Shown in pieces: positions 1 to 7,727 of a stretch of 12,008 bases of DNA (position 1 is its first letter; the number at the start of each line of letters is the position of its first letter). The notes beneath the pieces are model-generated. The model was not told where the DNA came from. It made no database searches and worked only from the letters and a program-made list of their open reading frames with translations. Source of the DNA: Gymnopus androsaceus JB14 (lineage: Eukaryota > Basidiomycota > Agaricomycetes > Agaricales > Omphalotaceae); assembly GCA_009733575.1 (NCBI GenBank), contig ML770060.1, positions 7,825-19,832 on the forward strand, read 5' to 3'. The position numbers and the translations under genes were made by a program.

Positions 1-46
1 TGAGAAAATTGACCTTCCGCATTGACCTCTCGGCATCCGCCTGTCT

Positions 47-483
47 CTAGGATGGGATTTTGTTGATTGATTCTGGTACTGGACGTATCGTTCTAGGGGA
101 GGTTTGGAATGCTGGTATCCATCTCCTTCGTTGCTTGCGTGCGGGCCAATTAGATGTCCGTTCCTCCCATCGAGATTCCCATTCCCTAAATTTCTGTTCA
201 AATGCTGATTCTGCCAATTCGATTTTCACAGGTTCCACACTTGCGGGTGAGTCGGGCAATGGTGATGGTGATGGATTGGCTGTGTTTTTCGGGTGGTTTA
301 TGGAGTCTCCTGCTTGTTCTTCTACCTTCCTTCTTCCTCCCACCCTCTCCTACGTCTCGACTCATCCTCTCTTTGCAGCCATTCATTAATATCCATGAGG
401 AGGGGATCTCCTGAGCCCAGTCTTTCCTCAGGATGTATCCCTCCTCGGATGTCACCGCTCTTCGTCCTCCTCGTCCGCTTCCT
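47..483 (-). pseudogene. Degraded charged coding stretch downstream of the retropepsin fragment
   Basis: After the TAG at 484 the same minus-strand frame stays open to 322 and encodes a basic, then mixed-charge stretch that includes MDINEWLQREDESRRRRGW. A second frame, open from about 343 to 47, reads Pro/Ser-rich and then Glu/Arg/Trp-rich (for example FEQKFREWESRWEERTSNW). The composition suggests genuine but frameshifted protein-coding DNA rather than random frames, and the position suggests the variable linker that follows protease in fungal gypsy polyproteins. No catalytic motif is visible and no family is recognised. It could also be a piece of gag. Plus-strand frames over the same bases look like antisense shadows. 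Confidence 0.35.
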
Positions 484-772
484 CTAATTCCATGGAACGT
501 CGAAATTCCTTTGATCATTTTGCCGCGTCCCCGCTTCCTTCTCCTCTCCTTCTTCTGTCACTATCTCCTCCTGGGTGGGGATTTGTAGTTCCCCGCATAG
601 TGCAACTGATATGCGTGCATTTGTTAAGCGGAAACCCAGGCTCAGGTCAGTCCAGTTTTATATCTGGATTGTGTTCCTGTAGCCAGGGCAGCAGTCCCAG
701 CACTATCGGTGCTGTTGGGTGTAGACGAGTCACAAAGAACTCGATGGTGTGGAGAGTCCCGTCCGCCAAAGC
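484..772 (-). pseudogene. Ty3/gypsy retropepsin C-terminal fragment plus linker
   Basis: This is a remnant of the aspartic protease of an LTR-retrotransposon polyprotein, the enzyme that cuts Gag-Pol into mature proteins. Read on the minus strand from 772, the frame gives ADGTLHTIEFFVTRLHP, then APIVLG, then PWLQEHNPDI. These are the typical end of a gypsy retropepsin (ILG-type strand, then PWL..HNP.I.W). The frame stops at 647-649, but a one-base slip in the AAAA run near 656-660 restores NWTDLSLGFR and a Glu-rich linker (EEIVTEEGEEKEAG) that runs to a TAG at 484. The catalytic DSG/DTG half, which should lie upstream (above 772), is not recognisable. The piece points away from the pol fragment that begins near 842, so the two are inverted relative to each other. 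Assignment to the retropepsin family is firm; which element it came from is unknown. Confidence 0.75.
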
Positions 773-870
773 TCACAACGTCCGTAAAAGTCAAGGTTAT
801 TGCTCCCACTGAGGTTGGTTTTCTGTCAAATAGTTCAAGAGGGACTGGGGGTTAGCAGTTTCTTAGTGTT

Positions 871-2077
871 TTGAGGGAAAGCCTTAGCGATGGACCAATC
901 TGGCCCGCACCTAAGAATATAAAGGAACTACAAGGATTCCTAGGGTTCGCAAACTTCTACAGGCGGTTCATCGAACAACTATCTCGGCATCACAAAGGTT
1001 CTCACCCGCCTCCTGAAAAAGGGAAACTACTGGAAGTGGACGCAGGAGTGCCAATGTGTCTTCAACATACTAAAGGGCGCATTTGCGGAAGCTCCTATCC
1101 TTGCACACTTCAACCCCGACCTCCCGATTATAATGGAATGTGACGCGTCGGATTGGGCGATAGCGGGAATCCTGTCGCAGTTGGACCCAAAGTCGGGGGA
1201 GATCCACCCGATAGCTTTCTTTGCACGAGGAATGATTGACGCTGAGCTCAACTACAACATATACGACAAAGAGCTCTTAGCCATTGTGGAGGGGTTTAAA
1301 CAGTGGAGGGCGTACTGCGAGGGATCCCGCTTCCGAATACAAGTATACTCAGACCACAACAACTTACAGTACTTCACCACAACAAAGGTACTCACAAGAA
1401 GGCAAGCACGTTGGTCCGAAACCCTCTCAGCTTACGACTATACCATCAACTATCGGCCGGGGACACTTGGAGCAAAACCAGACACGTTAACTCGCAGAGC
1501 GGATGTATATCCGAAATGGGGAGCGGAACTAGCGCATGCTAAACTGGTCAACGAAGGGATTCTTATTCCTCCCGACCGTCTAAACACATCAGTTATATCG
1601 CCAGTACAGCAAGGAATCACCAGTCTGGCAATGGAAGACGTAGCTCTAGCCAGAATACGAAACGCTCCACCTGACAGCCACATCGAAGAAGTCAGATTAG
1701 GAAGTTCAGAAGAGAAAGCGGAAGGGGAGAAATGGGCGGATCAGGTGGTGAGGAGAAGTGAAAAGATATACGTACCCTCTACGGAATCATTCCGTCCGGA
1801 AATCATTAGGAAATTTCACAACCTCAGGAACAGATTCCACCCAAACTGCAGGAGCACATTGGGACTAGTCATGCAGCAATACTACTGGCCAGGAATGGCC
1901 AGGGATGTACGACAACATGTACGAGACTGCAAGGAGTGTGGAAAGAATAGGAGTTGGGTGACGAGCGTGGATGAAGGAGCAAACCCAACCCAGCGAGCGC
2001 CTCGCAGCAGTGGTTCCCCTCAACGAGGCCTCTCTGATAGAGCGGGTGAGGAGAAGCTCGACCCGACACATACATGA
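871..2077 (+). pseudogene. Pol segment: RT thumb, RNase H, first HHCC module
   Basis: The first frame gives [20 protein letters not shown] followed by RRFI, the conserved gypsy RT thumb/connection. A one-base indel near 986-990 moves the sequence to the frame that stays open to 2077. That frame carries an RNase H domain, which would degrade RNA in RNA:DNA hybrids during reverse transcription. Numbering from the Met at 1133, D4 ([14 protein letters not shown]), E47 (YDKELLAIV), D74 (YSDHNNLQYF) and D117 (KPDTLTRR) match the expected acidic positions. After a linker comes an integrase zinc-binding module: H229-x6-H236-x29-C266-x2-C269, with YYWPGMARDVRQHVRDC between. Beyond residue 275 the frame becomes low-complexity and stops, because the reading moves to the frame beginning at about 1971. 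The Met at 1133 is internal, not a true start. Confidence 0.88.
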
Positions 2078-2345
2078 AAGAAAAGGCAAAGGGGATAAGA
2101 GCGGACGAGAATTGGAGGTAGTGACAGACGAAGGGCTTCATGAGAAGGGGAGGAGGATTTACGTGCCTCAAGTAGGGAGACTTCGGGTGGACATCATTCA
2201 GGCTTACCATGACCACCCGCTACAGAGGTCATCCGGGCGAACGAAAAACCAGGAAACTGGTATCTCAAGCTGTTCTATTGGAGGGGTATGTCGGACGACG
2301 TCCGAAACTACGTTAGGGGTTGCCACAACTGTGCCAGAGCAAAAT
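1971..2345 (+). pseudogene. Second linker plus HHCC zinc-binding module
   Basis: This frame follows the first zinc module and repeats its architecture: a helical, charged linker (PLNEASLIERVRRSS), a (R)IYVPQVGRLRVDIIQAYHD strand/helix, then a second HHCC motif. The first His is at 2208-2210 and the second at 2230-2232, where a one-base slip restores a GHPG-like turn. The Cys pair is TGC at 2321 and TGT at 2330 (CHNC), preceded by FYWRGMSDDVRNYVRGC in a third frame. The counterpart in the first module reads (K)IYVPSTESFRPEIIRKFHN. The two are similar but not identical, so this looks like an old tandem duplication rather than a recent one. At least two frame changes occur here. The zinc module normally helps integrase multimerise and bind LTR ends. 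Confidence 0.75.
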
Positions 2346-2379
2346 CACGACAGACACAAACCATTTGGACTATTAAAAC

Positions 2380-3286
2380 CCCTCCCAATAGGGGAACAAC
2401 CCTGGGATTCCATATCTTTTCGATCACATTGTCCAACTTCCCAAGACCGCAGGGAGAGGAAGCATTTGATGCCGTCCTGGTAGTGGTTTGCTGCTTAACG
2501 AAAACAAGCAATTTACATTCCATGTTACACGACCGATAAAGCCAAGGACTTCGCGGACTTATTCATTACCCACGTATTCGCTAAACATGGCTCCCGTCAA
2601 ACATCATATCAGACAGAGGTTCACTGTTCATCAGCGAGTTTTGGACCGAATTGTGCATGGCCCTTCATATCGAAGCACGTCTATCGACAGCATACCACCC
2701 CAGACAGATGGACAAACGGAGCAGGTCAACCAATTGTTGGAAGCGTATTTACGAATTTACTTGTGCCTACAACCAGGACGACTGGCACAAACTCCTTCCA
2801 ATGGCCGAGTTTGTGTACAACAACTCACCCCACAGTGCAACAGGAGTGTCGCCTTCTTCGCAAATAAAGGATACCACCCGAAACTCACAATCGAACTGGA
2901 GAAAGTGGCTAACACAGATGCCAACGCCTACACATCCCAACTGCAGGAACTGCATGAGTACTTGAAGGGAGAGCTGAAGGTTGCAAACGAGAGTTACGAG
3001 AAGTACGCAAACAAGAAGCGGGAGGAAAGCCCAGAGTGGCGGGGAAGGGTACTTGGGAATGGTTGGACATGAAAAACATCAAAACACGTTGTCCAACGAA
3101 GAAACTCGACCACAAGTTCACGGGTCCCTACCAAATCCTAGCAAAAATCGGGAACCACGCGTACCAACTAGACCTCCTGGGTGATCTCAAAAAAAATCCA
3201 CAATGTCTTCCATGTCAACCGCCTGAAGATTCACCACCAGGATGTGTTCAACTGCAAGCGAGAACCACCCCTGCCAGTCTTCATTG
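2380..3286 (+). pseudogene. Integrase catalytic core and GPY-type C-terminus, frameshifted
   Basis: This is the rve-type integrase core that would insert the cDNA copy into chromosomal DNA. The first Asp is the GAT at 2422-2424 (DHIVQLPKT context), the second is GAC at 2612-2614 (ISDRGSLFISEFW), and the Glu is GAG at 2719-2721 (TDGQTEQVNQ). The last two are separated by about 35 residues, as in the D,D(35)E signature. The conserved CAYNQDDWHKLLPMAEFVYN and FFANKGYHPKL blocks follow, split between two frames by an extra T near 2762 and a missing base near 2857. A helical region with KVANESYEKYANKKRE leads to the GPY module (FTGPYQILAKIGNHAYQLDL). An eight-A run at 3189-3196 is one base too long; dropping one gives HNVFHVNRLK. 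The catalytic triad is intact, but the frame is not. Confidence 0.85.
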
Positions 3287-3529
3287 ACGGAACTCCATCT
3301 CAGGTCACTGCGAATAGTTAGCTAGATGTAGAGCATACCTGGTCATGTAGTTCCCAACCCTACTGAATAAAGTGAGAGTAGCGATTAAGCATAATGAGAA
3401 GTACCTGCATATAAGGAGGTCTGAGAAGAAAGTGATACGGGTAGGGAGAGACAAACGAGTGTCAGTCGCATGCAGAGCATGGGGGACATGCTATCCTTGA
3501 AGAAACTGAATTCGAAGGAGTTGTGATAA

Positions 3530-3688
3530 AGAGCGCCGGATAGGAGAGAAGGAAAGATTATTACAAGAGGGGATCTTGTCTCACTAGTGAGAGAGTTGCA
3601 GAACGCATGGGCAGGAATCGAACTACAGGTAAGTGAACTCGCGATGAGCGAAAGTAGGGTAGAGGAGATGGCTAAAGGGAACACCTAA
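3530..3688 (+). other. Short open stretch, coiled-coil-like, possibly a gag or gene fragment
   Basis: Between an in-frame TGA-TAA at 3524-3529 and the TAA at 3686-3688 there are 52 open codons. The last 40 read like a genuine helix, for example RGDLVSLVRELQNAWAGIEL and then SELAMSESRVEEMAKG, with Leu/Val/Ala at heptad-like spacing. The frame before the two stops is also open, back at least to the ATG at 3471 (MQSMGDMLSLKKL). A charged N-terminal helix of this kind is common at the start of fungal gypsy gag proteins, which would place a second element fragment here. That is inference: no zinc knuckle or other diagnostic motif is present. It could be chance. Confidence 0.25.
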
Positions 3689-3689
3689 C

Positions 3690-5463
3690 GAGCCGACTGT
3701 ATAGAAATCCCAGCATCACCTGTTTCACTGTCCTCTAGCATGATCGATTGGGACACCGCACTGTGCCGCAGATTTAGCCAGATAGTATCATGGATGAATA
3801 TGTGCGAGTGCGACAGGAAATACTTAGTTCAGTGTGGACGCCAGAACGGATCAGCGTGGACCGAATAGACAGAAAGGCTGTGCGCGTCAGCTAGGTCATT
3901 GTATTTTAGCTAGTGAGGGGAGGTATTCTTATATAGGAACAACATGATTTGTCATCTTACTTACCATCCCAAGAACAAGCACAATCCTCTCATACTATAA
4001 ACTTTCTAAGACTATGTTTGAAGAGTATATAATATATCTTGGAGATCGCTCGACTACGTTACGTAAATACGCCGTTATCATGAAGCAAGTAATCCATGCC
4101 CAAGAAGAAAAAACACAAGCGGACAAGAAAAGAGGAATGCGATAGTTTAACAAGAGGTATGTGGGGAAACGGGGCGATGCAGCAGAGGGAGGAGGAGAGA
4201 GCTCGCTATGGCGGGTAAATGTTCAAAAACGCAAGAACTGTGACCGTCGGGTGGCACCAACCAGCCCAAATTGTTTGCCGTCCTCTGCTCCCTCTAACCC
4301 TTCTTCCTGTGCGGAAACCATTCTCCATACATAGCTTCTCTCTCCATCTAAAAGCCATATGTTCTACGTCCGCTAGATCCCTTTTGCATGACTCTACCTG
4401 GGTCCAACCTCCCTTCCTCCCAGCATCTCGTGTGATTCACCTTCACCATGTCCATCGAGCGATAGGTCTCCGATGCAGGGTCTCACCTCATGTGTGCCAG
4501 GCGTTGTAATTACACATCGAATTGCTAGCGTGATTAGGCGGGTTTCACAGTTCAGTGGCGGCTGAGGAGGGTGGACGAGAGTGCGCCCGACACACGCCCC
4601 CAGTCTAGTGCACGACGCGTGAGTAGTGACGCTGCCCCGTGACTGATCCAGTTCACTCTCGATATCTCCGCCTCAAGACATTAGTGGTCTCCGGATTGTA
4701 GAGACCCGATGTATCGTTCACTGTCTGTCCTTCCTGACTCACTACCGCATTTCTCACTCGCCCTTATATCTTCAAGCATCCTATATGCGATCGGGGTATC
4801 AGATTAAGATCAACGGGAAACGGAAGGAGGACTGACAACCAATTCAGCCAAGGCTCTAATTAAGGAGAGGAAGATGTCAAGGGATGCAATCTGGGGCGCT
4901 AGTGTGTATCGCAATGAGATGGGCATGCACGCGGATGGGATGTGCAAGCACTACTTGGGAGCCTATACTCGTCCCAATATCTCGCTAGCACTCCATGGAT
5001 CCAGACAAATAGCTGCTTGATATAATATGTCAGTGGTAGTCCACCAGTATACTTCTCGAGAGCCTAATCACTGTACTGAACAGTGCTGAGCTCCGTGCTA
5101 GGCCAAGCTAAGTTAGCGCGCTTTGGTTCCTGGCTACTACCGACGTGAAGGTTCTTATGTCTTATCTAGCTTTTGGCCATGTCGTGTAAGGGCTTCCTAC
5201 TCCTTCATTAGACCTCAAACTCAGATGCAGTTCGAGGATAGTGCGTTCGCTTGTCAAGACGGGTGAGCTCGCAGGTTGGAGGACTTGGAGAGGGTTTCCG
5301 GCTAGGCGCGTCCTGGCAATTCTCATGGACACTGTCGCAAGCTCTCACTGTCACGATTAGATGTGTTGAAGAATGTGGAACAACGAAGCCCTGTCTTCAT
5401 CCAAAGATTCTCGGACAGACTCCACGCGCTATGCTAGAATGGTATTTGTACAGGGCGTCGTGG
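3690..5463. other. Gene-poor spacer with no recognisable gene
   Basis: I find no coding region that I can defend here on either strand. Open stretches (for example plus 4219-4509) lack compositional or motif support. Visible features are an AT-rich TATA-like patch at 3930-3936 (TATATAG), another at about 4025-4040 (GTATATAATATATCTT), a purine-rich run at about 4185-4202, and a small perfect hairpin at 5069-5085 (CACTGT-ACTGA-ACAGTG). The minus strand from 5463 down to about 5210 has a Pro/Ser-containing open frame that could be further decayed sequence of the gene ending at 5464. The stretch may hold worn LTR or gag DNA of the neighbouring elements, but no LTR ends or target duplications are visible. 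Confidence 0.4.
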
Positions 5464-5920
5464 CTACGAATTCGAGGACGTCTGGAGTATATAAGCGTCT
5501 CTTGGAGGAGATGCGAGAGCTCTGTTGCATCGAAGATTGACATGCTCGGCGAGGTCCGAACCGCTCTGTACCATCATGACTCGGCGATTCTCACGCTCGT
5601 GAGTAACGTATTCGAATCTGAGTGCTGCGATATATAGATGGCAGCCGCTAGTCTCTGGTCCGAAACGTAGTTCCAATGCTAGAGACTTGCGCTGTCAGTA
5701 TTTCAGTGTCGGAGCGACGTCTCTCTGCAGAACGGGCACGTTGACGAAGAAGTTCACAAGTGCCCATCAAGTCGTGGATGAGTTGGGAAGTGTTCCCAAT
5801 TTCAACCTCACGACGGATGGCACGGTCAACCGCCTCTCCACGTCCCTCCTCCGACCTGCGAAGCTCTACCTCGTACCTTGACAATACATCCTCCAAATCC
5901 TCAATTCGAGCTGAGGGGTC
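5464..5920 (-). CDS. Exons 4 and 5: C-terminal coiled coil, with a possible 49-nt intron
   Basis: Exon 4 continues the helix: ARIEDLEDVLSRYEVELRRS, then LLRQRARSAERRRSDTEILT. The unspliced frame reaches TAG at 5648 after TTFRTRD. A GT-AG pair at 5666 (GTTTCG) and 5618 (ACTCAG) removes 49 nt in a compatible phase and continues into TTFEYVTHERENRRVMMVQ and a basic, helix-like end that stops at 5464. The open frame and heptad-like composition beyond 5617 favour this reading, but the donor is weak. A one-base frameshift near 5680 is an equally simple alternative, because the downstream frame stays open back to there. The true C-terminus is therefore uncertain. Confidence 0.5.
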
Positions 5921-5974
5921 CTAGAAGGGAAAAGCTGATTAGACATTCACAAAGGAGAAAAAAGAAGAATGCAC
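5921..5974 (-). other. Intron 3 (54 nt)
   Basis: The donor is GTGCAT at 5974 and the acceptor is CCCTTCTAG ending at 5921. A CTAATC branch-like site lies about 20 nt before the acceptor. The phase is 0, joining the Ala-rich helix end to DPSARIEDLEDVLSRYEVEL. The length agrees with the other introns of this gene. Confidence 0.75.
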
Positions 5975-6304
5975 AGGGTAACCAGGAACCAGCAAAGCCT
6001 TGTAAGCCTTAGCTTGGGCAGCACTAGCAGCCGAAGCTGCAGCACTGTCCGCCAAAGTCTTTACTTCACCCTGAAGCAACTCGTACTCCACCTGACGGTT
6101 CTTCATCATCCGCTCTTGCTCTGAGTTCAGGCGACGAAGGTCAGCGAGTTGAGCTTCCAAATGCCGAGTCTGCACAGTAGCCATCCGGTTGCACGCCCAC
6201 TCAGTCTCAAGGTCCAACTGAGCAGAGTTGAGACGCCTCTGCATGTCTAACAGCTCCTGTTGAAGTGGGCCGATATCGTGATTACGGAGAACAGGCATAG
6301 GAGG
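5975..6304 (-). CDS. Exon 3: coiled coil
   Basis: The exon is exactly 110 codons in phase 0 with no stop or indel. It encodes an almost continuous helix: IGPLQQELLDMQRRLNSAQL, then AQLADLRRLNSEQERMMKNR, then YELLQGEVKTLADSAAASAA, with hydrophobic residues at heptad spacing and charged residues between. This is typical of a dimeric or trimeric coiled coil. The Ala/Ser-rich end (ASAASAAQAKAYKALL) precedes the splice site. The ATG eight bases into the exon is internal, not a start. The donor chosen is GTGCAT at 5974; GTTCCT, nine codon-positions-compatible bases upstream, is a possible alternative in the same phase. Confidence 0.72.
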
Positions 6305-6361
6305 CTAGAAGAAAAGGGAGGGTGAGAAAGAAATTCAGAGGAAGGAAAAGGGACATCTTAC
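6305..6361 (-). other. Intron 2 (57 nt)
   Basis: The donor is GTAAGA at 6361, a near-consensus site, and the acceptor is CTTCTAG ending at 6305 after a CT-rich tract. The phase is 0, joining RWEPL to PPMPVLRNHD. Possible branch sites are CTGAAT and CTCACC within the tract. Confidence 0.85.
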
Positions 6362-7672
6362 CAAAGGTTCCCAACGAGCCGGATTGGGGAGATCTAACCG
6401 ATGCCTGTCACCATACGCGTTCCGAAGATCGGCTACGGCAGGGTCGTCACCCGATGCAATGGCAATGTGAACCCGATGGTAAGCATCTCCATCAAGCCCG
6501 GGACGTTCAAGAACCCTGGCAGGAGACCATCCTCGACGTGGGACAGGGGACCAATGGTCAGGAAGATCAGCGGGAGGAATGGGAGGGAGAGAGAAGCTAG
6601 GGAGGGGCACCGAAGGAACGGGGACGGAATAGGCTGTGGGCAGCGGCAGGATTGGTTGAAATGGGCGGGGAGGGATTCTACAGGGAAGAGGAGAAGATGT
6701 AGTGGAGCCATCTCCAAGAGGGACCACGGGAGGAGTGGGACTGGCCCAGGAGAGACAGTAGGCGGCACCAAACCCAAACTACGCAACATTGAGGATGCAG
6801 CCTTTCGCTGTTGTCGTTTTTCCTGTCGACAAGCATCCCTCTCAGCCGTCTCCTTCCGTTGTCGCTTTTGCTCTCGACGAGCATCCTTCTCAGCCTCTCC
6901 TTCCATTGTCGCTTTTGCTCTCGACGAGCATCCTTCTCAGCCCTCTCCTTCTCGCGCATATCCACCTCCCAGTGCTCCTGAACTTCCCGCTGCTCCCTGC
7001 GCTGCTGCTCTGCTTCCAGACGACGTTTAGTCTCAGCAGCAGTAACACGAGCCTGCTCCTGTTCCTTGAAGAAATGAGCCTTGCTAGCAGCAGCAAATTG
7101 AGCCTCCGTGGCCTCAAAGGCTTCCAATTCTCGAGCCAAATCCGACCCAGGAGGGATTACGGTGTCACCAACTCGTAAAGGGACAGGAGGGGCTTGAGGG
7201 CGAGCATGAGGAGCAGAACGTAGTGCGGGAGGGGGAATTCGAATGGTAGGACCACGAACAATCTGTACCCCCTCAGAAGGAACAGTGCGGGAAGCAGGAG
7301 TACCAGAAGAGGGAATGGTGGAAGGCAGAGGAACCCCGACCCGAGCAGCATCAGTGAGCTTGCGGGGAGAACTGCGGGACCCAGGAGCATGGGGCTCATA
7401 AGGGGAAGCAAGGAGACCAGCGTGACCATAGGATCCGGGAGGGAGATGACTGGGAAGTCGACGTTTTAACAATCCGACCAGGACCCGGAGGACCCACACG
7501 ATCCGCCGAAGAGGAAGGAGGGTCAGTGTAACGAGCAGCGTATTCAATAGCCTCCTGAAGACTGGTAAAAAAGGCAGGGGGCTGTCTATACGAGTTATAC
7601 GATTGGGGATTTAATCGAGCCATCCGAGACTCGAACTCCGCCCGAGCCCAACTGAGGGGCGCATGGAATCGA
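6362..7672 (-). pseudogene. Exon 2: proline-rich and charged coiled-coil region with three one-base indels
   Basis: Reading from 7672, the exon starts RFHAPLSWARAEFESRMARL and continues QPPAFFTSLQEAIEYAARY, then a Pro/Ser/Arg-rich stretch. One base too many in the TTTT run at 7464-7467 (AAAA on the coding strand) shifts the frame. The next frame carries LARELEAFEATEAQFAAASK and a long Glu/Lys/Arg/Gln helix that ends in the 16-residue repeats at 6812-6954. There a lost base moves the sequence to a third frame. Another lost base near 6730-6760 leads into a Pro-rich stretch (PTAYSVPVPSVPLPSFSLPP) and a C-terminal segment (AYHRVHIAIASGDDPAVADL) ending RWEPL at the donor. The net effect is one base short of a whole-codon exon, as expected from +1, -1, -1. 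Confidence 0.65.
6812..6954 (-). repeat. Three tandem copies of a 48-bp (16-residue) coding repeat
   Basis: Units start at 6812, 6860 and 6907 on the plus strand. The second and third are nearly identical (TGTCGCTTTTGCTCTCGACG and onward), while the first is diverged. The spacing is 48 and then 47 bases: the middle unit has CAGCC-TCTCC where the others have an extra base, so it lost one base at about 6894. On the coding strand each unit encodes a helix segment like AEKDARREQKRQ-KE, extending the charged coiled coil. The near identity of two units suggests recent expansion by slippage or unequal exchange. Confidence 0.85.
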
Positions 7673-7727
7673 CTAAAAAGGAACTGAGTTAGGACGCAAA
7701 AACAAGAGAAAGAAGACTAATACGCAC
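7673..7727 (-). other. Intron 1 (55 nt)
   Basis: The donor is GTGCGT at 7727 and the acceptor is TTTTTAG ending at 7673. A textbook branch site, CCTAAC, lies about 20 nt before the acceptor in a pyrimidine-rich context. Splicing joins GCG-AA to T, giving ANRFHAPLSW, and keeps the frame. Without splicing the frame stops at 7673, at this acceptor. Confidence 0.8.

Larger units (their letters stand above)
842..3286 (+). mobile_element. 5'-truncated Ty3/gypsy LTR-retrotransposon (pol part)
   Basis: The order of parts on the plus strand is end of reverse transcriptase, RNase H, HHCC zinc-binding module (twice), integrase D,D,E core, GPY-type integrase tail. RNase H upstream of integrase is the Ty3/gypsy gene order. 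The left edge falls inside reverse transcriptase: 842-900 may still hold a degraded segment before the thumb (FLVF, a stop, then GKALAMDQ). The YxDD active site and everything upstream are absent. The right edge falls shortly after the GPY tail, at about 3286. I see no chromodomain, 3' LTR or polypurine tract that I can defend. Several single-base indels break the frame, so this copy cannot be autonomous as written. Confidence 0.9.

Noticed and set aside
256..278. Short GATGGT-type hexamer repeat
   Set aside because: It has only about three copies, is not extended, and falls within the charged or Pro/Ser coding remnant.
1133..1135. ATG as the start of an independent 314-residue gene
   Set aside because: The same frame is open and conserved upstream to about 988, so this Met is internal to pol.
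842..3286. Exogenous virus interpretation of the pol genes
   Set aside because: Gene order, motif style and decay fit endogenous fungal Ty3/gypsy retrotransposons. No envelope-like gene is present.
3605..3635. Second T-loop-like sequence (GTTCGATTCC on the minus strand)
   Set aside because: The flanking bases do not form the stem and no cloverleaf can be drawn.
4219..4509. Plus-strand open frame of 96 codons
   Set aside because: There are no motifs, the flanks are not coding-like, and the Leu/Ser/His/Pro-rich composition follows from C/T-rich DNA.
5069..5085. Perfect 6-bp hairpin CACTGT-ACTGA-ACAGTG
   Set aside because: It has no T-run or adjacent gene, and a hairpin of this size is expected by chance in 12 kb.
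5251..5637. Plus-strand open frame of 128 codons
   Set aside because: It is antisense to the C-terminal exons of the coiled-coil gene, and the minus strand has the more protein-like helical sequence over 5464-5637.
6401..7178. Long plus-strand frames (209 and 129 codons)
   Set aside because: These are shadows of exon 2. Their Ser/Pro/Leu-rich composition and internal repeats mirror the minus-strand coiled-coil repeats.
7625..7650. tRNA T-arm-like sequence (GGAGTTCGAGTCTCGG on the minus strand)
   Set aside because: The stem has a mismatch, no acceptor, D or anticodon arms flank it, and it lies inside exon 2.
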